A stretch of 11,553 nt of DNA from Eubacteriales Family XIII. Incertae Sedis bacterium (GCA_031278145.1 JAITLA010000140.1:1-11553), one strand, 5' to 3'; shown: positions 1-5,920, counted from the stretch's first letter. Numbers and translations: made by a program. The notes: a model not told the origin generated them from the letters alone.

Positions 1-42
1 GCAGATCAGCAGCATGCCCAGAAACACGATCAGGACCTTCAT
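1..42 (-). CDS. Start of a small membrane-anchored protein of the Tad locus (cut by window edge)
   Basis: Only the first 14 codons are present, reading MKVLIVFLGMLLIC, which is a hydrophobic N-terminus like those of the three small genes before it. The ATG at 42-40 overlaps the TGA of the 139-aa gene (ATGA, 4 nt), and a GAGGG ribosome binding site lies about 8 nt upstream inside that gene. Translational coupling to the previous gene is therefore likely. Whether this is another pilin-like protein, a TadE-like protein or a lipoprotein cannot be told from so little sequence. Confidence 0.6.
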   Translation of the reverse strand, partial: MKVLIVFLGMLLIC

Positions 43-458
43 GGCGCATCCCTCAGTTTCTCGCTGGCCGTGCTTCCCTCTATGATGTAGACGCCCGCGT
101 TCTCCGCGTCGGATATGCCCATCAGCCTGTTTCCCGCCATGATCTTCTCGATGGGAACCTTGACCCTGTACGCGATCATCTCCCGCTCGTCGAATTCGTT
201 CAGGCGGTACTTCACGCGGTTGTCCGCCTCGATGACGACCTCGCTCTCGGCGAGCTTGAAACGCGCGGCGATATCGCGCGCGAGCGCCGCCTTGATCGCG
301 GGCGTGAAGCGGCCCTCTTGCTTGGCCTGCTCCTTCGCGCCGTACACAAGCTCCTGCAGGGCCGCAATCCTGCCTTGGTTCGTCTGTTCGAGCGCGAATT
401 GCATGATGAACACCATGATGAGCGGCAGCATCGCCGCCAACACGATAAATTGTTTCAT
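39..458 (-). CDS. Small single-span pilin-like or TadE-like protein, 139 aa
   Basis: The protein starts MKQFIVLAAM and has one hydrophobic segment at about residues 4-22. A polar, partly helical region follows (about 24-75), then a mixed domain (about 76-130) containing RVKYRLNEFDEREMIAYRVK. This layout, a short positive N-tip, one membrane helix and an exposed C-terminal domain, fits a pseudopilin or TadE-like minor component of a Tad machine. I see neither a Flp-type cleavage motif (G before XXXXEY) nor a long leader. The ATG at 458 has a GAGGAT ribosome binding site. The first eleven residues differ from those of the 48-aa gene upstream at one position, so the two N-termini look duplicated. 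It follows that gene after an 88-nt gap and overlaps the next gene by 4 nt. Function is inferred from context; the coding call is firm. Confidence 0.75.
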   Translation of the reverse strand: MKQFIVLAAMLPLIMVFIMQFALEQTNQGRIAALQELVYGAKEQAKQEGRFTPAIKAALARDIAARFKLAESEVVIEADNRVKYRLNEFDEREMIAYRVKVPIEKIMAGNRLMGISDAENAGVYIIEGSTASEKLRDAP

Positions 459-476
459 AAACGCATCCTCATTCGA

Positions 477-489
477 CGGCCGCAGGCCG
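477..489. repeat. Small GC hairpin between two pilin-like genes
   Basis: CGGCC (477-481) and GGCCG (485-489) form a 5-bp perfect stem with a GCA loop in the 88-nt gap between the 48-aa and 139-aa genes. No T run follows on the minus strand, so it does not look like a terminator. It could act in mRNA stability or processing, or be chance in such GC-rich DNA. Confidence 0.3.
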
Positions 490-546
490 CCGCAAAACAG
501 GGGTGCGGACGCGCGGGGCGCATTGCCGGCCTCACGCGCGCCCTCG

Positions 547-693
547 CTACGGTTCCCGCGTGCGAAGCTCGATCTCGTCCGCCCATACGCCCTTCATCGT
601 CGACAGCACGGAATCCTCGTCGGGGCCCGCGATCATGCCGTAGATCGCAAGTCCGAGCGCCAGCATCGCAATCAGTACGATGAACTGCTTCAT
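547..693 (-). CDS. Very small membrane protein of the Tad locus, 48 aa, pilin-like
   Basis: This 48-codon gene begins ATG at 693 and ends TAG at 547. A GAGGAAA ribosome binding site is placed just upstream, inside the end of the 49-aa gene. The protein starts MKQFIVLIAM, has one hydrophobic helix (about residues 4-22), then a short acidic tail of about 25 residues containing GPDEDSV and VWADEIELRT. The overall shape, 45-50 residues with an N-terminal helix, matches the size of processed Flp-type pilins, but the usual Flp prepilin leader and Glu-Tyr motif are absent. Its start overlaps the previous stop by 4 nt (ATGA). I infer a pilin or pilin-like subunit from size, repetition and position downstream of the TadC-like gene; a small machine-associated membrane protein is the alternative. 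The same frame stays open upstream, but that part has no comparable site and overlaps the 49-aa gene. Confidence 0.7.
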   Translation of the reverse strand: MKQFIVLIAMLALGLAIYGMIAGPDEDSVLSTMKGVWADEIELRTREP

Positions 694-839
694 GGCGTTT
701 CCTCGAACTCGAGCACCTTTTGCATTCGACCCTGCGTCGCGTTCGTAATATCCCGCGTCGTGTCTTGGAACGTCAGTATCATCGTCGAGATCGCGATGCC
801 CAGTATGACCGTTGCCAATAGGATAATCGTCTGTTTCAT
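690..839 (-). CDS. Very small membrane protein of the Tad locus, 49 aa, pilin-like
   Basis: This gene runs from ATG at 839 to TGA at 690-692. The translation starts MKQTIILLATVILGIAIS, has a hydrophobic span at about residues 4-23, and continues with a polar tail including TFQDTTRDITNATQGRMQ. An AAAGGGA ribosome binding site lies about 8 nt upstream. It is the first gene after the TadC-like gene, from which it is separated by an 82-nt spacer with a strong hairpin, and it overlaps the 48-aa gene by 4 nt. The shared MKQ start, similar helix and similar length with that gene suggest paralogues. A major or minor pilin role is an inference. No N-terminal leader ending in glycine is visible, so classical prepilin-peptidase processing is not obvious. 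Confidence 0.65.
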   Translation of the reverse strand: MKQTIILLATVILGIAISTMILTFQDTTRDITNATQGRMQKVLEFEETP

Positions 840-869
840 TTTTCAAATCCCTTTCTTTGTTGAAAACCG

Positions 870-898
870 CGCCGGCGACGCAGCCCTGCGGGCCGGCG
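870..898. repeat. Intergenic hairpin between tadC-like gene and the small pilin-like genes
   Basis: CGCCGGC (870-876) pairs with GCCGGCG (892-898) as a 7-bp GC-only stem. Inside it, CGCA (879-882) can pair with TGCG (887-890) around a 4-nt loop. It lies in the 82-nt spacer between the tadC-like stop and the first pilin-like start. No U run follows in the minus-strand transcript, so it is unlikely to be a full terminator. A stem here could protect or process the mRNA so that the small downstream genes are expressed at a different level from the assembly genes. Confidence 0.45.
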
Positions 899-921
899 GT
901 GATTGGCGCCCGCAAGGGGCC

Positions 922-1569
922 CTAAAAAAACAAATCGCGCAGCATATCCCGCTGTTCCGCAAAATACGCGATGAATATGAAATTCACGAACACGAGCAGG
1001 ATGTTGACGATCACGGGGACGTAGATCAGATCGCTCAGGAGCTCGTCCCGCTTCTTGCGCGCCGTGACGCGCATCTCCTTCAGGCTCTTCTGGTAGGAGA
1101 TCAGCGACGCGGTGAGCTCGCGCGGATCGATGTCGTCCCATTGCAGGACGACGCGAATGAAATCGAGCCCGAGCCCGTCACCGACCGCCTCCCCGAATTT
1201 CTTGGCGGCCTCCTCCCGCCTGTTGAGCCGCAAAAGCCCCAGCGTCTTGGCGTATGCGGGCTGCAACACGCCCCTGCTCTCCGCGAGCCTCTGCAACGCG
1301 AGGTCCGCGCTCATGCTCGCGCTCATGCCCACGGCCGTGACGTTCCGCAGGAAGCTGATGGCCTCGTAGATCTCCCGGTCCTTTCGATCCTTTTGCATGT
1401 GCTCCCGCAGCGCGTCGATCCGCAAGCGCAGACGCTTCCCCGCGCGCTGTGCGCCCTCCCTGCCGCGGTCGAGAACGGCCAGGCGGCGCCTGACGGGCAG
1501 GGTCAGCCAGCGCCCGGCGCAAGCCGCAAGCAGACAGGCCGCATACACGTAATAGGTGATGTGTTCCAT
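922..1569 (-). CDS. tadC: TadC-like inner-membrane platform protein (GspF/T2SSF-type), 215 aa
   Basis: TadC-family proteins form, with TadB, the membrane platform that couples the TadA ATPase to pilus assembly. I start it at the ATG at 1569 (MEHITYYVYA), since a GGGAGG ribosome binding site sits just ahead, overlapping the stop of the previous gene; a longer open frame of 13 more codons lacks that site. An N-terminal membrane segment is at about residues 5-22, a charged cytoplasmic part at about 27-178 with the helical T2SSF-like region, and a C-terminal membrane segment at about 181-204 (LIYVPVIVNILLVFVNFIFI). At 215 aa with only two clear spans it is shorter than many TadC proteins, which are closer to 300 aa. 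The position directly after the TadB-like gene, 10 nt away, supports the call more than any single motif. Confidence 0.72.
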   Translation of the reverse strand: MEHITYYVYAACLLAACAGRWLTLPVRRRLAVLDRGREGAQRAGKRLRLRIDALREHMQKDRKDREIYEAISFLRNVTAVGMSASMSADLALQRLAESRGVLQPAYAKTLGLLRLNRREEAAKKFGEAVGDGLGLDFIRVVLQWDDIDPRELTASLISYQKSLKEMRVTARKKRDELLSDLIYVPVIVNILLVFVNFIFIAYFAEQRDMLRDLFF

Positions 1570-1579
1570 GCGCCCTCCC

Positions 1580-2527
1580 TCAATAATCCATCTTCTGGTG
1601 CGTGACAAGCTCGAGCAGGATCACGTTCACGACAAAGAGCATGGCGATCAGGGCCAGCAGCGTGAAGCCCTCGGAGGTGGCAAGCTGGTTCCGCAGCAGG
1701 GCCGGAAGGGACAGGCCGAGAAAACGCATCGAGAGCACAATCGAGCCGAGGTACAAAAAGGGGACAAAGAAGCTTATGATGCGCGACGATTCCGCGTTCA
1801 GCCGCTTTGTTTCCTCCATGCCGGCGCGCGCGTCGCGCAGCTGCACGAGAATGTCCTCCACCCCGGGGGATACGTTCATGCCCTGCTCGACGCCGAGCCT
1901 GATGTTGTAGGCCAGCATACGGCTCCAGTTCGTGTCGACGGCGCGCGCGAAGGCCTCCGTGGCGCGGTGGAGCTTTTCGCCGTTTCCCGCGCTTCGGATC
2001 GCAAGCAGCAGCTTGAAGAGATGTCTGCCGCAGATGCGGAATTCCGCGCTGCTCGCGACCAGCCTTTCAAGGGTTTCGCATACGTTGTAATTCTCTATCC
2101 TGTACCTGTTCAGGAAGGCCGCCACGAGGCGCTCCCCCTCTTGGCTGCCGCGCCGCCTTATCGTTTCGGCCCGTATCCTGAGCAGCAGGTAGGGCGTCAG
2201 TCCGGCGGTGAGCGCAAGCAGCACGGCCGCGGGCAGGCGCATGCTCTGCAGGGCCGCGAAGAGCATGCCGAGGAAGAGGACCCCGCTCACGGCCCGGAAG
2301 AGCTGCGTCGAATACTTCCTCTTGCAGGCGGTGTGCAGCAGCAAGGCTATGTGTTCATCCAAGGCGCCCGCCCGCGCGACGCGGTTTCCGATGTAGAGCC
2401 TGCGCCGCGTCCTGATGAGCAGGAGCAGGGTCTTGCACTGCGCGAGGCGCGCCAGCAGCAGCCCGCCCGCGAAGAGCGCGTAGAAGGCGCCCGTGATCAA
2501 TATGCCGATGTTTTCCGCCCGCATCAT
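1580..2527 (-). CDS. tadB: TadB-like inner-membrane platform protein (GspF/T2SSF-type), 315 aa
   Basis: This is the probable TadB partner of the TadC-like protein. I chose the ATG at 2527 because AAGGAGG (2534-2540) lies 6 nt ahead and the ATG overlaps the TGA of the ATPase gene (ATGA); a second ATG follows immediately, so the start could be one codon later. Membrane segments are visible at about residues 7-28, 80-95, 98-116, 250-270 and 287-307. Between them lies a soluble helical part (about 120-245) with the pattern expected of a T2SSF domain, for example ERLVAAFLNRYRIENYNVCETLERL-like amphipathic helices and LRDARAGMEETKRLNAESSR before the C-terminal spans. Length is close to the TadB norm of about 300-320 aa. 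Assignment rests on topology and gene order; there are no catalytic residues to check. Confidence 0.78.
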   Translation of the reverse strand: MMRAENIGILITGAFYALFAGGLLLARLAQCKTLLLLIRTRRRLYIGNRVARAGALDEHIALLLHTACKRKYSTQLFRAVSGVLFLGMLFAALQSMRLPAAVLLALTAGLTPYLLLRIRAETIRRRGSQEGERLVAAFLNRYRIENYNVCETLERLVASSAEFRICGRHLFKLLLAIRSAGNGEKLHRATEAFARAVDTNWSRMLAYNIRLGVEQGMNVSPGVEDILVQLRDARAGMEETKRLNAESSRIISFFVPFLYLGSIVLSMRFLGLSLPALLRNQLATSEGFTLLALIAMLFVVNVILLELVTHQKMDY

Positions 2528-3882
2528 GCCGCGCCTCCTTCCGCCAGCTTGCGCAGCGCCGCCTCGAAGTCGCGGAAGGCCTCCGCGTCCTCCTCCTCGC
2601 CCGCGATCCGCTTGTCCGCACCGATACGGTAATGCCATCTCCAGCGATCCTCCGCGTGGACATAGCCGCAGATCTCCGTCATCACGACGCAGCGGCTCTC
2701 GGGGTGCAGGCCCATCTCATAGATGCCGCGCAGCCGCTTCTGCCCCTTGTTCTTGAGCTGAATGAAGTGGAACACGTAGTCGAAGCCGCCCGCGACCCTG
2801 CGCGCCGTTTCCTCGATCTCCCCGCCCATCGTGCGCACGATCTCCACCGCGACGTCGTGCGCGAAGTGCATGGGATCGCGCGTGTGAAAGGTGAGCTTCA
2901 TGCGGCGCGTTCCCTTCCGCGCCATCCGAACCGCCGTATCCAGCGCGATGCCGTCCCGCGCCTCCGCGAGGATGAAATAGTCCGCGTCGCTTCGCAGGAG
3001 ATTCTTCGATATGTTCCGCAGCTTCTCCCGGTCCGCGATCAGCTGTATGATCGGCGCCTCGGGCATCAGACTGTGCAGCGGAATCTCGGGGTCCGTTTCC
3101 ACCATCACGCCCTCGAGCCGGCTGTCCTCGCAGTTCTGCCAGGTGGAGAGAAAGGTGGTCTTTGCCGAGCGAACGGGGCCGCAGAAGGCCACATTGTAGC
3201 CCACGCGCACCATGCTCTTGAAGAAGTCCACCGCCTCGACCGGTATGGAGCCCCGCGAGGCCTGTTCCTCGAAGCTGTAGTGCGGTATGATGTAGCGCCT
3301 GAATATGATCGCGTCCTGCCCGGACTTGGTCATGCCGCCACGAAATATCGTCACCCGCGTCCCGTCCAGCATGTATATCTCGTGGAACTCCTTGTCGAGG
3401 CGTTCATCGGGCGTAAGCAGCAGGAAGGCGCGCACCATCTGCTCCCGTCGTTCGAGGCCGATCCGCTGCGGCTTCAGGCGCATCGCGCCATCCTCCAGAA
3501 AATAGATGCGGTCCCCTATGATCTTCGCGGAGCCGCTTTCCGAGAAGACGCCCGAGAACCATTCCGCCATGCCGGCCAGACCCCAGTTCTCATGATAGAC
3601 GGCGTCCGTCAGGGAGGGATACCACCTCGGGAAGGCGGTCTTTTCGCCCTTGAACCTGCGCAGCAGGCCCGATATTTTGTTCTTGAAGTAGGCGACTTCC
3701 TTTTCGTAGCCGATGATGGCCCGCTTCTGTATCGCGAGTATCCTCTGCGCGTCGTTCCTCTCTTCCTCCCATTCCCGCCGAAACTCGGCCTCTACCTTCT
3801 CGCAGATGCCCGCAAAGCTCATGATCTCTTGATCCCGCGGCGATTGCTCCGCCAGATATCGCTCTATATAAAACTTTTCCAA
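2524..3882 (-). CDS. tadA: TadA/CpaF-like secretion ATPase with altered Walker A, 452 aa
   Basis: This is a member of the type II/IV secretion ATPase family that powers Tad pilus assembly at the inner face of the membrane. The start is TTG at 3882, chosen because AAAGGAG (3889-3895) lies 6 nt ahead; the gene overlaps the TadZ-like gene by 19 nt. The N-terminal ~220 residues hold a charged helical region and the N-terminal domain. The P-loop is GPVRSAKTT at 235-243, with Lys241 and Thr242 kept but both inner glycines of GxxGxGKT replaced (Arg238, Ala240). The Asp-box equivalent is VETDPEIPLH (261-270), the Walker B equivalent is YFILAEARDG (302-311, Glu307), and the His-box is TFHT (331-334, His333). 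The C-terminal part (KNKGQKRLRGIYEM) resembles the family. ATPase activity is likely but not assured given the P-loop change. Family assignment is firm; the exact subtype is not. Confidence 0.88.
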   Translation of the reverse strand: MEKFYIERYLAEQSPRDQEIMSFAGICEKVEAEFRREWEEERNDAQRILAIQKRAIIGYEKEVAYFKNKISGLLRRFKGEKTAFPRWYPSLTDAVYHENWGLAGMAEWFSGVFSESGSAKIIGDRIYFLEDGAMRLKPQRIGLERREQMVRAFLLLTPDERLDKEFHEIYMLDGTRVTIFRGGMTKSGQDAIIFRRYIIPHYSFEEQASRGSIPVEAVDFFKSMVRVGYNVAFCGPVRSAKTTFLSTWQNCEDSRLEGVMVETDPEIPLHSLMPEAPIIQLIADREKLRNISKNLLRSDADYFILAEARDGIALDTAVRMARKGTRRMKLTFHTRDPMHFAHDVAVEIVRTMGGEIEETARRVAGGFDYVFHFIQLKNKGQKRLRGIYEMGLHPESRCVVMTEICGYVHAEDRWRWHYRIGADKRIAGEEEDAEAFRDFEAALRKLAEGGAA

Positions 3883-4634
3883 CGCCTTCTCCTTTTGCCC
3901 GATTCGCCCGCGTCCTCACCCGTCAGCGCGCCCGCAAGCGCCGCGATATCGTCCGTGAAGCCGTCCGCCGCGCTCGCCCACAGGGTCTTGCGCTCTATCT
4001 CGGCCTGCCGCCCGCCTTGGACGAAGCGCACGCAGCGGAACAGCCGCCGTTCCTCCGCGAACCTGCGCGCCACATAGTCCGCGGGATAGATGTCCTTCTC
4101 GACGTAGTTGTTCAGGATATAGGACTTCGGCAGGATGCCGAGCCGCTCATAGAGAGGCTTGCGCTTCTCCCAGCGCGCCAGCGCCGTTTCCTGCTGGGTC
4201 AGCACGAGGAAGCGGTTCGCGTCGTATGAAAGCGCGCCGAACGCGAGGCCGTTGTCCAAGCGGTTGCCGCCGTCGGTGATGATGCGGTCGAACACGCGCC
4301 CGGCCACGTCCAGCAGAAAGGCGGTCGCCTCGGGCATGTAGTAGCGTTCTTCTTCCTCGTTGGCGATGCCACCGAGCACGAACAGGTTTTTCAAGCGCAG
4401 ACAGTGCGCGATCAGTTCCTCCTCGCCGAGCAGCCTGCTCTCGATCCGGCTCTTCAGCGCGTCTATGCTCTCCGCGCCCGCGCGCACATACTCCGTGCTC
4501 TCACGGCCGTTCAGGGCCAGAAACAGCACGCTCTTCTCGGGCTGCCTCTCCGCGAGGGCCTCCGCCGCGGACAGCGCCACCATCGTGGTGCCCACCTTGG
4601 CGTCGATCCCATGAAATATGAAATGCTCGCTCAA
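3864..4634 (-). CDS. tadZ: TadZ/CpaE-like ParA/MinD-fold protein with degenerate P-loop, 256 aa
   Basis: TadZ/CpaE proteins are ParA/MinD-type factors thought to localise the Tad machine at a cell pole. The fold is suggested by the N-terminal GIDAKVGTTMVALSAAEALA (9-28), matching the position and following helix of the deviant Walker A (KGGVGKT), by strand VLFLAL (36-41), by the switch-like FDRIITDGGN (115-124) and by FLVLTQQETALA (142-153). The P-loop reads DAKVGTT, so the conserved GKT lysine is Thr. The upstream lysine is also shifted. Nucleotide binding may be weak or absent, as reported for some TadZ proteins. Start is TTG at 4634 with GGGAGG (4643-4648) 8 nt ahead; a nearby ATG (ATGACAATTG) is out of frame. 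The arginine-rich C-tail (KRRRRWKSFI) could contact membrane or partner. It lies 3 nt after the CpaB-like gene and overlaps the ATPase gene. Confidence 0.75.
   Translation of the reverse strand: MSEHFIFHGIDAKVGTTMVALSAAEALAERQPEKSVLFLALNGRESTEYVRAGAESIDALKSRIESRLLGEEELIAHCLRLKNLFVLGGIANEEEERYYMPEATAFLLDVAGRVFDRIITDGGNRLDNGLAFGALSYDANRFLVLTQQETALARWEKRKPLYERLGILPKSYILNNYVEKDIYPADYVARRFAEERRLFRCVRFVQGGRQAEIERKTLWASAADGFTDDIAALAGALTGEDAGESGKRRRRWKSFI
3889..3895 (-). promoter_or_regulatory. Ribosome binding site deciding the TTG start of the ATPase gene
   Basis: AAAGGAG on the minus strand, 6 nt before TTG at 3882. The next in-frame ATG is at codon 21 (MSFAGI) and would lose the aligned site, so TTG is preferred. 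Confidence 0.7.
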
Positions 4635-4637
4635 TTG

Positions 4638-5297
4638 TCATTCCTCCCTTTGAATCACCAGGAGCGCGGGTGCGCCCGCGCCTTCGGCAAAGGCGCGTAT
4701 CGCCTCGTAGGCCGCCTTGGTCGCGATGATCTCCACATGGTCTATCACCGCGCTCGCGTCCGTGCGCTCCCTCTTGCTCGGCGCGTCCCGCAGCAGCTCG
4801 CCGCTCGGCAGCATGTCGCGCACCTCCAGTTCCTCCGCGTCTTTCACAAAGGCGAGCTTGTAGCGGCCGAAGCCCTCTCCCGTTCCGAACGCGGACGCTA
4901 TCTCCACCGTGTCGCCGCGCCTGAGCGCGCTGCTGCGCATCGCGATCCACGCGGCCGGAATCACGAAGAAGGCTTCCCCCGCCTTCAGGTACGCATCCTC
5001 GGGCGCGAACGCATCCGAGGATATCTGCTGTCGCGCGGTAAGGGGCCACGCGGTCCTCTTGCCCACGATCTCGTCCTCGCGCCCGGCCGAAAAGCCGTTC
5101 TCGATCACGCCGTCCTTCGGGATCAGAACGGTCGTGAGCATGTCCGCGCGCACGACCGCGCCCGCGCGGATGTCCCCGCTCGCCACCACCACCCGATCCA
5201 TGAGCAATTCGCTCCGCCCCGTCGTTTCCCAAAACACGAGCCCGGCGACGGAGAAAAGCGCCAGCAATATGCCCAGAATCGGCCTCCATCGTTTCAA
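4638..5297 (-). CDS. cpaB: CpaB/RcpC-like Flp pilus assembly protein, SAF domain, 219 aa
   Basis: The first gene of the Tad operon. After a short basic tip (MKRWRP) there is one membrane helix at about residues 7-24, then a SAF domain at about 35-97: VVVASGDIRAGAVVRADML, followed by IPKDGVIENGF and the conserved IVGKRTAWPL-type turn. An RcpC/CpaB-type C-terminal domain follows (about 100-219), including FFVIPAAWIAM and LRRGDTVEI. Length is near the shorter end for CpaB proteins. The start is TTG at 5297, with AAGGGAGG (5305-5312) 7 nt upstream; the frame is open farther upstream but only through the GC-rich leader, without membrane or family features. CpaB is known as a periplasmic partner of the secretin in Gram-negative Tad systems; in a Gram-positive cell it would act on the outer face of the membrane. 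No secretin gene is seen here. Confidence 0.85.
   Translation of the reverse strand: MKRWRPILGILLALFSVAGLVFWETTGRSELLMDRVVVASGDIRAGAVVRADMLTTVLIPKDGVIENGFSAGREDEIVGKRTAWPLTARQQISSDAFAPEDAYLKAGEAFFVIPAAWIAMRSSALRRGDTVEIASAFGTGEGFGRYKLAFVKDAEELEVRDMLPSGELLRDAPSKRERTDASAVIDHVEIIATKAAYEAIRAFAEGAGAPALLVIQREE
4643..4648 (-). promoter_or_regulatory. Ribosome binding site deciding the TTG start of the TadZ-like gene
   Basis: GGGAGG on the minus strand, 8 nt before TTG at 4634. No in-frame ATG is close by, and the fold homology begins within the first ten residues, so the TTG is well supported. Confidence 0.7.
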
Positions 5298-5486
5298 AAC
5301 ATCGCCTCCCTTCTCACAATGCGTCCGCCCCCGCCCGCGCGCCCCTCGCCGAGCCCTTGCCGGGCCCGTCCGAAGCGCTTGCCGAAGCCCGAGGCCGGTC
5401 CTTTCGCCGGCGCCGCGCGACCGCTGCGGGATTTTCCTTCGGCCGGCGCCCGCTTGTGCGCGACCGACGCAGGAACTTCCCATTTA
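5298..5486 (-). promoter_or_regulatory. Long GC-rich leader of the Tad operon with internal repeats
   Basis: About 190 nt lie between the predicted transcription start and the cpaB TTG. A sequence block recurs: GCCGGCGCC at 5406-5414 is followed at once by GCGCGACCG (5415-5423), and GCCGGCGCC at 5442-5450 is followed after 7 nt by GCGCGACCG (5458-5466), in + strand terms. GCCGGCGCC contains the self-complementary GGCGCC, so both copies can pair within or between each other. I could not match it to a c-di-GMP riboswitch or another class I know. A structured regulatory leader is possible, but strong GC bias alone gives many stems. Confidence 0.4.
5305..5312 (-). promoter_or_regulatory. Ribosome binding site deciding the TTG start of cpaB
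   Basis: AAGGGAGG on the minus strand, 7 nt before TTG at 5297. The ATG between them (ATGTTTTGA) is closed after two codons, so it cannot be the start. Confidence 0.7.
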
Positions 5487-5492
5487 TTTTTC

Positions 5493-5520
5493 ATTATACC
5501 ATCATATTCCATAATGTCAA
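5493..5520 (-). promoter_or_regulatory. Consensus sigma-A promoter for the Tad operon
   Basis: On the minus strand the -35 box is TTGACA (5520-5515) and the -10 box TATAAT (5498-5493), both perfect, with a 16-nt spacer ending TGG, which adds an extended -10 TGn. A and T tracts just upstream (about 5521-5570) resemble an UP element. Transcription should begin near 5486 and read into cpaB. The AT-rich stretch stands out sharply from the GC-rich surroundings. Confidence 0.85.
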
Positions 5521-5580
5521 GCAGTATTTTGAAGTTTTTTAGAAATATTTGAATATAATAATATAAAAGGAAATCGGCCG

Positions 5581-5619
5581 CACACAAAAAGAGCCGCTTC
5601 AAACGCTTTGAAGCGGCTC
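5581..5619 (-). terminator. Rho-independent terminator after the symporter remnant
   Basis: GAGCCGCTTCAAA (5591-5603) and TTTGAAGCGGCTC (5607-5619) form a perfect 13-bp stem with a 3-nt loop. On the minus strand it is followed by TTTTTGTGTG (5590-5581). It would end transcripts coming from the symporter side and so insulate the Tad promoter 70 nt further on. On the plus strand the stem is followed by a second, weaker hairpin. Confidence 0.85.
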
Positions 5620-5620
5620 C

Positions 5621-5640
5621 GCCCGTTTTGCCGGGCTTTT
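5621..5640 (+). terminator. Possible weak plus-strand terminator hairpin
   Basis: GCCCG (5621-5625) pairs with CGGGC (5632-5636) around a 6-nt loop, followed by TTTT. It directly abuts the larger stem at 5591-5619. No plus-strand gene lies upstream for it to serve; it could stop antisense reading from the Tad promoter region, or be incidental. Confidence 0.3.
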
Positions 5641-5648
5641 GAGAATCG

Positions 5649-5920
5649 TCAGGTCGCGTTTTCGATGTTTCCGTGCCTTTTCTCCCATTCGTCATCGAAA
5701 TAGATGTCGAGCTTGTCCGTTTCCGGCTTGGTCGCGAACGTGACCGCAAACAGCGTAACGACGCTTACGGGCAGAGCGACAAAGAGGGATTCTATGTTTA
5801 TGTAATCCGTCAGTTCCACAAAGAGGACGGCGGCGGCGCCGGCAAACATGGAAACGAGCGCGCCGGGCGTGGTCGTCCGCTTCCAGAACATCGTCGCGAG
5901 AACGGGCGCCAGGAACACAT
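5649..5920 (-). pseudogene. C-terminal remnant of a sodium:solute symporter (SSS family)
   Basis: The last 88 codons of a membrane transporter remain, beginning [20 protein letters not shown] and ending at TGA 5649. The FWKRTTxxGAL pattern followed by two hydrophobic segments (about residues 20-35 and 43-61 of the remnant) and a charged tail is typical of the C-terminus of SSS-family Na+/solute symporters, which normally have about 450-550 residues and 12-14 membrane helices. To its right the reading frame continues into the inverted-repeat element and then into sequence with no membrane character, and no start codon with a ribosome binding site is seen. The gene has lost its 5' part, which is not found elsewhere in the window. 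The substrate cannot be inferred from so little. The intact terminator behind it shows this was once a complete transcription unit. Confidence 0.75.

Noticed and set aside
115..2632. Long plus-strand open frames (115-1605 and 1556-2632) opposite the TadC/TadB-like and small genes
   Set aside because: Same reason: no motifs, no ribosome binding sites, and well-supported minus-strand genes with family features occupy the region.
2632..4077. Long plus-strand open frame of 481 codons opposite the ATPase gene
   Set aside because: It mirrors the minus-strand ATPase gene, has low-complexity His/Arg/Pro-rich translation and no recognisable domain; long antisense frames are expected in GC-rich coding DNA.
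5298..5486. c-di-GMP riboswitch in the Tad leader
   Set aside because: Such riboswitches do occur ahead of pilus genes in Clostridia, but I could not find the conserved core elements in this leader.
5294..5494. A 66-codon minus-strand leader frame starting MKNKWEVPASVAHKR before cpaB
   Set aside because: Its ATG overlaps the -10 box of the promoter and so would not be in the transcript; the translation is Gly/Arg/Ala-rich as expected of GC-rich non-coding DNA.
5529..5559. Possible plus-strand promoter TTGAAG / TATAAT in the AT-rich island
   Set aside because: The spacer is 19 nt, the -35 box is imperfect, and no plus-strand gene follows before the hairpins at 5591-5636; the match is expected in such AT-rich sequence.
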